A stretch of 64,000 bases of DNA from Callorhinus ursinus (GCF_003265705.1 NW_020313157.1:558001-622000); one strand, 5' to 3'; shown: positions 22,086 through 34,514, counted from the stretch's first letter. Program-made: numbers and translations. The notes: generated by a model from the letters alone, not told the origin.

Positions 22086-23749
22086 ACAAAATAAATCCTG
22101 CAGAGCAATCCAGAGTGCTTTTCTATCTACAAAGTTTTTCCTATAAAATCTAGACCATTAAATATTCTGACAGAATATTTAAACAAATCTGCTGTTAAAA
22201 TATTAATAATGGAAGCAGCAACAATGATGGCAATGATGTGTAAATTGAAAAGTAAACCCACAGAGATGTCAATAGAATGTTTTTGTCTCTTTATTTCCAT
22301 TCTCCTTATTTGAGAAGGGATGTTTTTATCAGCTTTAATGCCTAACTAGAATAATTTACATCTATCTCCTTCCCCCTGGTATTAAGAGCAAAAACATCGG
22401 ATGGCTGCATTCTTTGGGGAACCTTTCTCACAGTATTTTTCCCCTCACAATGACTAGTTGATAACAAGCACAACAATAAAGTAGATGCCCCTTCTATCCA
22501 ATAAATGTCCTCTGTCCTTCAGTCAAAATTTTCCTGGAACATGGGATGGGGAGGAAAGACTAAAATAAAAGATTGCATTTATAGCTTGGCCATAGAGACT
22601 AAATCAGATCATGTTTATTGATTTATTTCAATCAATAGACATGGGAAAGTTCAGGAGATTTTGACCCATGCCTCCAGGTATGCATTTGAGAGAGGTTTTT
22701 ACCCAGCCCCAAAGTCGAGTTATTGCAGAATGAAAAAATGTTTGTGTGCACCAAGCGACACAAATGTATTCATAACAGGAGGAAAGGAGGAAATTCAGCT
22801 CCCTTTATTTTTCCCCCACACTATAACGTTAAAAGACAGGTTTTGCACAAAATATTAAACTTTCTCATGTTTCTAAGTACTTAACCAAATAATACCCAAA
22901 CACAAACAAACAAAATAAGAATATCATAAATAGACAAACTCTGGATAAAAATAGGCTTCATGCAGTGACAATGGCTATTCCTTTGTTTATGCCTAGTCCA
23001 GATTACATCTCTTCTCAGGAGCTTTCTCTGTCTGTTATGGGTCCCTTAGAGTCTTCCAAAAAAATGAGTTCCTCTGTGCCAGGCTCTGTGCCACTCATGT
23101 CTGTTGTCTCTTCTAGGAAGGGAAAATGGTCTGTCATGTTTGGACATAAAATCCCATGTCTATATTCCACAAAGAACTCGTCTAAACTATTATTTTTCTG
23201 CTGGAGCTGAACTAGCCACTTATTTTTCTCATGCTGCATTTCCAAAGTGAAATCAATTCCTTCTCACTGACGTGTACACCCACCAGGCTCATGTCTTTTT
23301 GATGACACTGGCACAAAAGAGAGGCCACCGGCAATGATGCAAATGGAATCTAAAGACCTTACTGCAAATCTTTACCAAGGCTGCATGACCAGCTATTTGG
23401 GAGCACCAGACTTTACGGGCACCATTTTTAAAGAAGCTAAAGTTCACTTTGAGATCAAAGCTTTAATGGGGTTTTGAACTGTGATGGGAATGAAGAGTTA
23501 ATGACAACATTCTTTGACTATCAGCTCAGCCAAGGGATGGGATGAGGTCGTGGATACACCTGTGGAGCAGTAAATCCACATTCTGTTCCTGGTGGATCAC
23601 CTCTTCCTCGTTTCTTCTGGTAGCAACATTTCTACTCTACTGAGTAGAGTGCTTTCCGTGCGTTGGGCTTAGTAAAGCTGGGCACACCCCACCTGTGCTA
23701 TTGTTATTGATACATGGTCTTGACTGGAAGCAGAATTCTCTCTCCTTCT
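22086..23749. other. Repeat-poor stretch
   Basis: No interspersed repeat recognised. Holds the palindrome at 22158-22182 and a minus-strand frame at 23015-23245 (about 76 codons) with protein-like composition but no recognisable domain. Confidence 0.5.
22158..22182. repeat. Perfect palindrome, 12-bp arms
   Basis: Arms ttaaatattctg and cagaatatttaa separated by a single A. Confidence 0.97.
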
Positions 23750-24075
23750 AGCCCCAGGGGTCAGTTCAGGAATGAGGATGTAGTCCGAATACAGTTGATA
23801 CCTCTCTAATTTTATACATGGAAGATAGAAGGGAGAGGATCATGTTTTACTTCAAAACATAAGCTGTTAAGAACACAGCCTGGAGGCTACAACTGGCCAC
23901 ATGGAAAAAATCTGCTCAAGAAAGAAACCAACACTCAGAAGGAAGTCAAAAGATGGAGAAGAGACATACCATCAGTAACGTTCTTTGTGCCCTTAGACCC
24001 AGCCCTACCTGAAGAAAATGTATCTTTTGGATTCCTTATTTCATGAGTCAATAAATCTCTTTGTTAAAAAAACAA
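23750..24075 (+). mobile_element. Possible LTR-like repeat, 3' part
   Basis: The end 'ttggattccttatttcatga' plus 'gtcaataaatctctttgtta' is the kind of polyadenylation-signal-bearing end found in ERVL/MaLR-like LTRs. The upstream half is too diverged to place. Confidence 0.4.
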
Positions 24076-26840
24076 GATTAAATTTGTTGGAATTTAATTT
24101 CCATCACTTGCAATAAAAAATGTTCTGATGGATCCACGTGATAGCAAGAAAAGTGTGACCCACTTCCCATTTTGTGGCTGACTTTTAAAAAATTCACTTT
24201 CCCAAAGAGGTATGCCTTTAGCCAACATGGCCTCTGGGTCAACAAACACCTTGTCTTCTGACAACTTCATGCATGACAATGCTGGGATGCTGGTGGGGGC
24301 TCAACAAAATAGTTCCTGAAAATGGAACACACTTTACAGTCTCACTTGAGGGCGAGAACTCCTGTGCTACCATAAAAATAATTTTGGAAAGAAGTGCATC
24401 TGCTTTCAGAAAGTGTCTGCCAAGATATGGCCCGATGTAATTTAAAATGGCTAAGACAATCAGCTCGAAAATTAAGGTTTCTAATGGGAACACCTACTCA
24501 GCCCTAATAATAGGGGAACTACCATCATAATTATAATGTGGTGCAAGCAGGCACATCATTAACTAACTTTTCTCAGCCACTGCAATTAACAAGCATCAAT
24601 AGATTGAGTAAATTATTAATAACCCACACATGCTCCAGTGCACACTGCTGGCTCTATTTTTTTTCCAAGTAAGAAGCAAAAAGTTAACAGCTGATATCCA
24701 AATAATCTTTGATTTATCTCCTTCACAACATTACTATACCTTTTAAGAATTCTTTCTGGAGGAGATAACAGTTGTAAAGAATTAAGTAGTGAGTAGAGAA
24801 GGAAACAATCTGGAAGTGAGCAATGGACTCTAACAGGGAGACCGTCTTCTGTGAGTTGATCAAACAGCCCCGTTCCTTACTTTCTCCGTGCTGTAATCAT
24901 TTATGGAATTGCTGTTATCATCAATGAGTGCTAGTGAGGGTGGAAGTTGTTATGGCTGTGACTTTATACAGTGTAGTGTGAATCAGCAGTTCTCAAATGT
25001 AGCCTAGGGACCGATTTAGGTTTATGATGTTCACAAATAATCTCCTCAAATCATGGGGCATTAGCCCAGGGTGGGCCCTGGCCTAATATGTAAGTGATAA
25101 AGAAGATAAAACAAGAGAGCCAGAAAGAACTAGGGGACATGGTCAAGGCTGCACAAATAAGTTAGGAAGTCTTCCCCTTGCATTGAAACTGTTGTCAGCC
25201 CTTAGGTAAATAAAGCACATTCCTTGTCTTGAAGGCGTGCGTGTTCTAACAGAAAGAGGCTACTGAATAGCAAGCGTCAATAGAGCCAGAAAACCCTCTG
25301 GTTGGAATAAACACAAGGGAAGAGGAGGAGAAGGGCAGGCAACTCAGCCCGGGGCAGAAGGTTCACAGACAGCTTCCCCTAAGATTTAAAATCTCTGCTG
25401 GATTCTTTAATGACGGGGGGGAAGAAAAAAGCGGTGAGGTCGAACATAAGTGGGAATGGTCCCAGCAGAGGGAACACTGTGGCATATTCTCGAAACGACA
25501 AGTCACCTGATGCAGTTGGAGTCTACATGCAACGGGACGTAGTGGCCAGATAAGAAGGGATGTGTCAGGAACAGATGCTCTCTGCTGAGAGCCACGGCTG
25601 GCCTTTGAGCAGCCTTCGTTAGGAAGTGACACAATCAGTCTCTGCTGATGAAAAGATCCCTAGGGCTGCACTTGGCAGAGTGGCATGGAGAGGGGGTGTG
25701 CTGGGGGAAGGAAAAGACCACAGGGAGTTTGTGCCAATCCATGCAAGGGATATGAGTGGTCTTCACCAAAGACTCCGCAGTGGGAACACTGCAGGGAATC
25801 AACGGATGTATTTTCATGATCATCAGAAGATAAAACCCAGAGACTTGACTCTTCACCCTGAGTCTCGGGTGATGTGACTGACTACTTGCCAACCCCTTAA
25901 CAGGCGAACAGCCACACATCAACTGTTACCAGACTGACACACCACCAGGAAGTCTGGTAGCCTTGGCTCTGGGTCAGATATAAAGGTGCAGGTTTGAGAA
26001 AACTGAGCTGCAGGAGATGATTTCCAAGACTTGTTTTTTTTTCTTCCATCTTGATAAACCCGGGTCTTGAAAGACCATCCCCTGCCCTGAGGAAGGGACT
26101 CTTTCAGAAAGAAGCAAAAGCAAGTGTAGGGTAGGTAGACCAGAAGGCCTCTGACGTTGAAGCACTCTCTCAAGTAGGAAAGTACCAGCACTCTATGGCT
26201 CCACGTATTTGTCTTGATGCTTCTTTCAACAAAAAGGCATCAGACTGAACGATTTTAGGCACATGCCGAGTCATCTGGCTGAGTCCTGTGAGCAGGCGAG
26301 GTAATGACAAAAGTGACCCGTGGGTCACTCTGCTACAAACATACTCAGAGCCTATCTGCAGGCAAGTGCCTGGGGCTGTGGGACTCAGGCTCAGTCTCAG
26401 GCAGGCCCTGCCTCCCAGGCGTCTTTGGGTTTCTGCTCAAAAGATCGCCTCATTTTGAGATCATTCAAGCATGTTAAAACTGTAGACATCAGAGCAACAC
26501 ATCTATTCAATGATCATTTAAACTACACAACTGGAATTTATCACAAGTACAGCGGAAAGGGTGAGTCATTAGAAAATCAAACTTGGAAAATCTCCACTCT
26601 CAATCAAACAGCCGTGCTTTCTACCCAAGGAACTGGGCAGTGCAGCCTTAAAACGCTAAATGTGTCCAGCCTCCTCCCAGTGTCCCAAAAGGATATGAGG
26701 TGGAGACGCGTTCAACAAAAGAGGTGTTCAAATATGTAAAGGAGGAACTTGAGACAAGGCAAAAATAAAAGAGGCGGGCAGGGTAAGTGGATGCAAAAAA
26801 ATTCATCTTGTGATAGCGTTACAGTTGCTGAAATCCAGCT
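24076..26840. other. Repeat-poor stretch
   Basis: No gene found. 24400-24700 is rich in TAAT words (aattattaataaccc and others). 25150-25270 might be a decayed L2. The 139-codon plus frame at 26320-26739 lacks any recognisable feature. A perfect 8-bp-arm hairpin occurs at 26312-26329. Confidence 0.45.
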
Positions 26841-26946
26841 TCTTGGGATATCCTTGTGATGATCACTAAAAGGGAGACTCCTCTATAGATACACCCTCTT
26901 GAGTTGTCTTGAAAGGATCATTAAAAAAGAGACTCCTCTATAGATA
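26841..26946 (+). repeat. 55-bp-period tandem duplication
   Basis: The 31-base segments at 26861-26891 and 26916-26946 differ at three positions (shared end gagactcctctatagata). Their left flanks (tcttgggatatc, tcttgagttgtc) also align, giving a unit of about 55 bases. Confidence 0.9.
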
Positions 26947-29784
26947 ATATGTAGGGTACCTTTAAATTTCACCCATTTATAGTAAACATTTTGTTGTCAT
27001 CATATCTGTTGGTCTGACGGAGTCCAGGCCCTACAAGGTGGAAAGATCTGATCCTGTGAATTAGGGCTCAGAGCCAGCACCTTCTGGTTTCTCCACATTG
27101 ACGCTGCCTCATTTCCTAGGACTAGCTGTGATCAGGTCTGCCCATCCATCTTCGGCCATATGCTAAAAAGCAACCTTTCACATGGCCTCTGATCCTGAGG
27201 TGGCAGTTTTTACCTTTGCACACCTCCCATGTGACTGCAAGGTGCTCAAGGGGAAATCACTCCTTGCAAAGCCACTCAGAGGAATATCCCATCGTCCCTG
27301 TTCCTGGTCACACCTTCAGCCTTATTCCATTAACAGCTTCCATGGAAATCCTGTAACAAGTTGCTGTCAAACCCAACATGCTGTTTGAGCGGATTTCTCC
27401 TGAGGAACAACTACCTAATCACCCACAGCAACAACAACGATGGCAAGGTGGAGGTGATTGGGGCGGGGTGGGGGGTACTTTGGCTTCTAAAACGACCTTA
27501 TGGCTCTTGGCTGGTGAATTAATAGAATACTGTGTTGTCTGATACACACCACACCCACCACAGTGGAGATCTTGGGCAGGTTCCGGAACAACATGAAGAT
27601 CCACGATAAAGTAGTATGCAAATATCCACTAGAACCACTGCCGTATGAAGGCATCATTCTTTATGTCACAGGAATATTGCTCTCATGAGGAGCTCAGGGA
27701 GAGCTGGAGAAAATACGAAAGTTAACCCCACCGGCCTAAGGGGTGTAGCCCTCTCTAGTATCAGAAACCTGAGGCCCCCTCTCATCCCGTCACCAGCAAG
27801 CCAGGCTTCGCTGGAGCAAATGAGCGGGTGGGTAGCTAAGGGGGTCAGCTGGGTCAGCCAGGTATGCCGACGTTGCAGTTCCCTCTCTGCTTCTGCCTGG
27901 GAAGAACATCACTGCAAGTACATTTTCAAAGGCAAGATACATTATAAGCACACAGAGCTATCATTTTTAGTGCCAGAGAAAACTAGAATATCAATACTTG
28001 ACATTTGCAGTTACTGGACAGGGTGTCGGGCCGGGTCTCAGGGAAGATGGAGACGAAGTTTGACTGGGGCCAACAGTTTGTGCCCCGGGGTACATGATGC
28101 AATGCCATCCCCCCCCCCCCCCCCCCCCCCCCCCGTCTAGATGTGCTTAAACATGCAAATCTCATTTTAAATCTTGTTCTTCCCCACCTTGGAACAGTCA
28201 GGAGAATGGGGAGTTAGCAGTTTTAATTACAGCACTCTCAGCCCCTGGCCAGGTAATCAAACAGTAGCAAGCAGATGGGGTGAGGGGGTACAGAGGAGGA
28301 AGGAAGAAAGCAGTGGCTGCCATGGAGTGAGGGAGGCGAGCGCGTGGCCACTGCTGTGGCTCCGCATGCGGGTCACAGACCTGAGGGAATGCGGGCATCT
28401 GAGAACCAGACCAGCCAGATGGGTAAGCTAGGGAGAGGGATCTGGGGTGGAGAGAGAGACACGCAGCCAGATGCAGACATATTCCTATGTCTTCCCACTA
28501 TGGGGCCCTGCCCCTGGGATACATCAAGCTCAAAGATACATTGTTGTTTGCTTATTTCAAGATTTGCATCAGCACCTAGATAAGCTCAAACTCAGCGATT
28601 AAGCAATCACGAAATGAACAGGGCTGCTAAATATTCTCACGAACATAAGCCAGGAAAACTGAAACGTGGAAATTGCTTACCGATGTGAGGATCTGAACTC
28701 CCTTTAAAAAAAAGGTGGCAGAGGGAAAAGGGTGAGAGGATCCCCTGGCTGTAGGGAAACCATTCTGAGACCTACACATGCCTATACTTGGAGAGGGATC
28801 AGTGTCAAAGGTTGGGACTGAATGAGCTATCCAGCCCCATCTGACCCAGGGTTTTGCTGAGGAAAAGCACTCAGAGGAAAAGATGCCGGCTAACCCATCC
28901 AGAATTCTCATCCCCTGACTTCCACTGGAGGAGGCAGCAAGGGGGTGACTTTCGAGTAAGCAAAGGCACCTCAGCTCAGAGACACCACACTTCCGTAAGA
29001 CCCCCAGGGAGACACAAACCCAATGCTGCCAAATGGCAACCTTCAGAAATCACCTTCTCGGGCCATAAAGACTCCTTTATTCCGTGGCTTGATTTGCTAT
29101 TGATTTAAGGCTCTTTTTCATAGTGATGCAGGAAAACATTTTATTTTCTCGGATGTAAGTGGGAGGCAGTCTATCCGGGGAAAGTGGGGGGAGGCTGCCA
29201 TGAGGAGTGACGCCATCATTTAAAGACACTCCATTGCATCCCTAAATGTCTACATGAGGAATTTTTAAAAAGGCCTGGACTCATCTATATCAGGAGCATT
29301 TAACCTGGTGACCAGGGCTTAAGACTGGGTTTCGGGGAAACTGGGTACCCTAAGTAATGGTGTACAATGCTGTGTCTTTATGCTAATATCCATTCGTCTG
29401 GGGGAAGTTTCTTCGCTTTCAATGCACTCTACGGGTTCTGAGACTCCCCAAAATGAGGATATCTTCAAGATCACAAAGAGAGTCTATCCTTGCCCTTCCT
29501 AACAATCATATTAGCAAACCAGAGATATATGCACATGTTTACCCCCCAGATGGCAATTCCTATGCAGACTTCTTCCCTCAAAGGAGTCACTTTACATACA
29601 TACCAACCCTGAACTCAGACTTTCAAGCCATTCAAGGGCACATAGGAATCCATATAGGGATGTTCTGAAGACAACACCATGCTTTAAAGAAAATCATGAC
29701 CGATTCAGAAAAACCTAACAAAATTGTGCCCATGTCTATGAACAAACATTATTCTGTAAGATCCTGGGGGTAGGGCTATTACTA
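26947..29784. other. Repeat-poor, GC-richer stretch
   Basis: No interspersed repeat or exon recognised. Several frames of 60-150 codons overlap on both strands, as expected of GC-richer non-coding DNA. The poly(C) run is listed separately. Confidence 0.45.
28109..28134 (+). repeat. Poly(C) run of 26
   Basis: Twenty-six consecutive C, preceded by cat and followed by gtctag. It encodes only the poly-proline end of a chance frame. Confidence 0.95.
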
Positions 29785-29880
29785 AGCAGTTCACAGTTTC
29801 ACACCACCCTGCACAGACTTACCAACACACAGTAGATGCTCAATAAATGCTGCTGAATAATATAAATGAATAAGCAAATA
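29785..29880 (+). mobile_element. L2 3' end
   Basis: 'accaacacacagtagatgct' followed by 'caataaatgctgctgaataa', and AAAT-rich end. Confidence 0.75.
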
Positions 29881-30366
29881 AACAAATGTATGATCAAAGG
29901 AAGACCTTCTAAGAAGTTTTAATCATGACAATTGTATTTGCAGAACTGAATTCCCAGGCTCCAGGTCCTTGCTTGCCTCCAAGGGCACAGGAGAGATAAA
30001 AAGGTTGAGTGAGAAGAAGCTCTGGGAGAAAGCTACCCCATAAATACAAGGTATTGTTATTTTTATTTTTATTGGTGCTTCTACTGCCTTCAGGGGAGGG
30101 GGGAGCATATGTGAATATGGCTAATTTTCTGCTTGACTCCAGACAGATTCTAAATTACTGAGCCACATTTTATTTTAAATTGACTAATAAAGAAATCTCA
30201 CACCCCACACCATTTCACATTTTCTTGGGTCGTTTAATGTTGCCACCCTTCTACAGTGGCTGTTCTCTCCCTGAGAGCTGGGGGTGGGGTGGGGGCTGGA
30301 AGGCTGCTGGATGCATTATCATTGCTCTCTCTCTGTCTCTGTTTCTCTTTGTCACCTCTATGTTCT

Positions 30367-30401
<35 letters not shown>

Positions 30402-30789
30402 GCTCTCTCTTTTAATTTGTCCTGATCAAAACACAAATATCACCCTGAATCAGATGCCTTGCCTTTATGTTCACTTGAAAAAAAATCACGTACAGCTTTT
30501 TGCTTTCCCCTACATAAAAATAAATGGAAAACATTTTGCAAATGTCAAATGCTATATAAAGGGAAAACTATGAAGGACACTGGACACATAAACAATAATA
30601 CTAATGACAAATTTTACCTCTCCTAAAGCACTCTCTGCCACCCAGTTCCAATTCTGGAGTTTTATCTCAAGGGTCAGAAACCAGCTATATCATAGGTAGA
30701 AATGGATTCTCACAGGAAAACACTCTCCAAATGTGTCAGCAGATGATATTAAGGAAGAGGGAAGAAAAGGACAGACAATGACTCAGGGT
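29881..30789. other. Unassigned stretch with a CT repeat
   Basis: No gene or interspersed repeat recognised outside the CT tract at 30329-30412. Confidence 0.5.
30329..30412 (+). repeat. (CT)n-rich tract
   Basis: Interrupted CT text with an uninterrupted (TC)n core at about 30369-30398. Confidence 0.95.
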
Positions 30790-31770
30790 GGACCATTTTC
30801 TCTTGTTCACTCATTTATTCACTCATGCAATACATTTTTAAGCAACCAACCCTATGGGCCCCTAACGGTAAAAGATACTGAGAATACAATGTATAAAATG
30901 GTAAGAGGTGGTCCCTGCCCAAATGCAATAATCTAAGTGAGGGAGACAGACAGTAAGAACACACACGTGTAAACAAGGCAATGTTTGATTATGGTGTTAC
31001 GGATCAAAATGTTTTGATTGATAAGATAGAAGGTGAGCAGACAAGGGAAAGTGCCAATAAGAAAATCATACTGGGGCGCCTGGGTGGCTCAGTTGGTTAG
31101 GCGACTGCCTTCGGCTCAGGTCATGATCCTGGAGTCCTGGGATCGAGTCCCACATCGGGCTCCCTGCTCGGTGGGGGGTCTGCTTCTCCCTCTGACCCTC
31201 TTCCCTCTCGTGCTCTCTATCTCTCATTCTCTCTCCCTCAAGTAAATAAATAAAATCTTTAAAAAAAAAAAAAAGGAAGAAAATCCTACTGAGGTAGAGA
31301 CTGAAGGTTGTGAGAGAGCCAGCCTTTCTCCACTGTGTGGAGAACAGTATCGAGAAGAGCAAGTACAAATAGTCAGAGGTAGAAAGAGTCTGGCCATGTT
31401 CCAGGAACTGTCAGGAGTGGAGGATGGGAGCTGGTGGATGACTGACAAGAAATGAGGTCAAAGAGGGACCCAGGAGCTGGATCTTGCCTTGTGGGCATGG
31501 TAATGAGTCTGGACTTTTTCCTAAGTGGAATGGGATTCCAGTGAAGCATTTTAAGGGAGTGAGTGACATCACAGGATTTATGACTTTAAAAGGCCACTCT
31601 GGTTGCTTGCATGGAGGATAGGCAAGAGTGGAAGCAAGGTGTCCAGGTAGAAGGCTAGCGTAGTTACCCAGCAAAAAGTTGATGGTAGCTTGGAATAGGC
31701 TGGTGGCAGTGGGGATGGAGAGGCGAAGCTGGGTTAGGACTTTGGTGAATTAAATGTTGAGATAGGAGAA
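30790..31770 (-). mobile_element. L2 LINE, antisense, split by a SINE
   Basis: Starts with reversed 3' end words ('cactcatttattcactcatg', 'gatactgagaatacaatgta', 'aagtgagggagacagacagt') and continues after the SINE with 'gggattccagtgaagcattt', 'aaaaggccactctggttgct', 'ggctggtggcagtggggatg'. About 750 bases of L2. Confidence 0.85.
31073..31276 (+). mobile_element. CAN-SINE, young copy inside L2
   Basis: Complete head, CT-rich region, AAGTAAATAAATAAAATC and A14 tail. Duplication aagaaaatcatact (31059-31072) versus aagaaaatcctact (31277-31290), 13 of 14 identical. Confidence 0.98.
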
Positions 31771-32069
31771 GGGGGGGGATCCAGGAAGACTATAGTAGCC
31801 TATTTCTTTTAAACACGTGAGAATGCTAAAGTTAGATCCATTTAAGTCACCCAAAGTACAAGTGGCCTTAATATATTTATTAACATGAGGTCCTTTATCA
31901 GGTCAGGGAGAGTCACAAATACTTCCTTCCCCCCACCGCCCCCAAAAAAATCCTTGACTCCCTCTAGCAGAATTCCATTTCCGTGCTTTTGCTTTCACTG
32001 AAGCCTGCATACTTCCTCTTACAGCATCCCTCACAACTTCCATTAAAGAATCATCGGATAAGGTATACT
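31771..32069. other. Unassigned short stretch
   Basis: Nothing recognised. Confidence 0.5.
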
Positions 32070-32205
32070 AGCTGTCTCCGCTGTGTTCTGAGGTCCATCA
32101 GAGCAGGGACCTTATCTGTCTTGGTCAGCATTATATTCCCAGAACCAAGCACCATGTCTGGCATCCTGTGGGTGCAGTGGAATGAATAAATATTGAATGT
32201 GAATA
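32070..32205 (+). mobile_element. L2 3' end
   Basis: 'cagagcagggaccttatctg', 'tcttggtcagcattatattc', 'agaaccaagcaccatgtctg', 'gaatgaataaatattgaatg': a clear L2 3' terminus. Confidence 0.85.
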
Positions 32206-32919
32206 CATGCCCTGCAATTAACTCTGAGTTTCCAGACAGTGAAGGATAGGAAGCAATCTGAGCCCAGTACCAACACCCACTGACTATTTCCTAGTCTCCT
32301 CATAAGGATCCTCCTACTCTCTCCCCATCCCACTGTAAGTCTAGACACACCAGTGCCATAAAGCCAGAGCCGCCTTAAACACCATGACTCATGGTTCAGA
32401 AACCACCATGGATAACCATTGGGAGTTTCTAGGGTTTGCTGTGGGTAGCTTCCTGTAGAGCCCTACAAAGCAGAAGGAGGTGTCATCCTCCCTTCCAAGT
32501 GGAGTTCATCCTCACTCCCTCCCTCTCTCTCCAATTTTTACCTTAGGCTCTGAGACACTTAGTAACCATAAGTTGAACCCCTTTTGGAAATGCCAATTCA
32601 TTATAAAAGCATTTCACAAAAGAACTCCATGGAACCCTGGTCCTCACAATCCTTCAAGATGTGTGATTCTTTGAAATCCATTATGACCCCACGAAGGAAA
32701 CACATTGGACAGTGCAATGCTACCTTTCCCATAAATATCTGCCAATCCAAGTCTCTGGTCGTCCACTCCTAATTTCAATAGTTATTGCATGGGCTATCAC
32801 ACTGAGATACTCTGCTCTATGGGTTTTAGATGGGAACTGTTGATTCCAATATTTACAAAGGACTGCCTACGAAGATGCCCCAGAACTCACTGATGTATTC
32901 ATCTCTATATTTTTTAAAA
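32206..32919. other. Unassigned unique stretch
   Basis: No gene or repeat family recognised. Confidence 0.5.
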
Positions 32920-33290
32920 AAATCATTAAGCTCCTACCATGTGCTAGGTCCTGGGTTTCCATCAATAAATTAAATAGACAGGTCTCCTCTACTCATAAAT
33001 TTATTGAGTTGGGAGGATAGACCACAGAGCAATGAATGTATAATTCCAAGTTGCAGTAAGCAGCATAAAGAAAATAATGAAGGTTCTAGAATGCAGCCTG
33101 GGGTGGGGAGAGGTAAGCACTTAAATTAGATGGTCAGGAAAGACGGTCAAAGAAGATGAAGAATAGATGACACACTAAATGGTAAAAGTGGGAAGGCACC
33201 TACCAACAGTGGATGAGAGAGTGGCAGAGATGGAGACAAAGTTCTAGGCAGAGGGGAGAACATGAGTGCAGACTGAGGCAAGCGGGAGCT
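32920..33290 (-). mobile_element. L2 LINE 3' part, antisense
   Basis: 'ctaccatgtgctaggtcctg', 'aaattagatggtcaggaaag' and 'caaagttctaggcagagggg' occur in reversed L2 order. Confidence 0.75.
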
Positions 33291-33369
33291 TCCTCTGGCT
33301 AACATTTCCAATTCCCTGGTGTCTGGCAGCCACCCGATCTGAGGAGATCTGCACCCCACTGCCATCTGC

Positions 33370-33720
33370 ACTCAGGTGTCTAGTCAGCAACCAAAACCTC
33401 CTCAGGGTGCCATCTTTTCCTCCTCTTCCTGCTCAGCCCGAAGGCCCACAAGCGTGCCCCCTCCTTCGTGCCCTGCCTCCTCATCACCTGCATGCTCCTG
33501 GATGCCGGGCTCTCCACACTCAACTGAAACAGCCCCCTCAAAGGTCAACAGTGAATTCCTTGTTTTCAAGCCCAATCAATTTATTTCTCACTGTTGGACC
33601 TCTTCGCGGGCTGCAATGTTCACCACTCCAACATTCTTGAAACTTTATCCCTTCCCTTGCTTCTTGGTCAAAACCCTCACCTGAAATTGTCTCTGATTTT
33701 CTCATGTTGCTGATCCTCTC
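33370..33720 (+). mobile_element. L2 ORF2 fragment, sense
   Basis: From about 33540 the text matches the L2 reverse-transcriptase region ('aaggtcaacagtgaattcct', 'ctcactgttggacctcttcg', 'attcttgaaactttatccct'). It lies opposite in direction to the neighbouring L2 at 32920. Frames are broken; the 102- and 124-codon frames here are relics. Confidence 0.65.
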
Positions 33721-33754
33721 CTAACTACTACCAGTAAAAATAGCACTAGTAGAA

Positions 33755-33960
33755 GTTACCCCTACCCTTTATTCATACTATTTATACAGTAAGCCAGGGA
33801 CCATGCCAAGTATTTTATAAATCTGGCAGCTACTTATTTGGGCTTCTTATTCATGATTTTTTCCCCTGTGGTTTTTCCTCCCACTATAGTCACTCAGACA
33901 GGTAGAAAGGACCCCTTTGCCTCTGGTTTCGAGATGAGGAAATGGGAAGGGAAGGAAGTC
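33755..33960 (-). mobile_element. MIR SINE, antisense
   Basis: 'gccagggaccatgccaagta' and 'ttcgagatgaggaaatggga' bracket a decayed reversed MIR. Confidence 0.6.
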
Positions 33961-34077
33961 AGAGGAAGGATGGAGAGAAAGGCAGTGCTATCTTTAAGAA
34001 CCTTTTGCTTTCCAAAGGCCTTTCAAGGTACTTATGATGAATGTTCTGCATGGAGAATGAGGGGGGTATCTCTGATG

Positions 34078-34165
34078 GAAACAGGAAGACAGGAAGAGGA
34101 AGAACAGAAGAAGAAGGGAAGGAGAGGGAGAGGGAGAGCCAGAGCCAGAGACAGAGACAGATGTC
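34078..34165 (+). repeat. Purine-rich (GGGAGA / CAGAGA) tract
   Basis: About 80 bases of almost pure purine, with gggaga and gacaga sub-repeats. It inflates an arginine/glutamate-rich frame that is not a gene. Confidence 0.9.
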
Positions 34166-34514
34166 ACACAGATTACAACAGAGATTCCCAGGCACTGGTA
34201 AAAGGACCAAAGCCTATGGTTTCATAAGGAGCAGAGACCTCCAAAGGGAAATGGGTATGTGGTTCCAGCTTCTACCAAACACTGGGGAGAAGCTTATGGC
34301 TGAAGAAATTAGTATTTGGGAAACAAACAAGATAACAGTCAGGCAATGTCCACCCTCTGACCCTCAGCTCTCTAGGTACCACGTGACAGTCTGGATCCTT
34401 TGCCTAAAGAAGGTTCTGTTTCCTGCCCATGAAGTGGAATTTGGGATGAGGATAAAATTAACCTTGTTTCAAAATAACACAGAAATGCGCTCCTTCTTGC
34501 ACAACTGAGACAAT

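Noticed and set aside
24985..25050. Possible MER5-like start (gcagttctcaaatgtagcct)
   Set aside because: Only the opening word fits; the remainder does not follow a known element.
27540..27670. Possible retrocopy text (gagatcttgggcaggttccg)
   Set aside because: I could not match it to any gene, and no poly(A) or target duplication is visible.
27685..28140. 151-codon frame ending in poly-proline
   Set aside because: The proline run is the poly(C) homopolymer; no domain or gene structure around it.
34041..34508. 155-codon frame rich in R, E and Q
   Set aside because: Composition comes from the purine-rich tract at 34078-34165.
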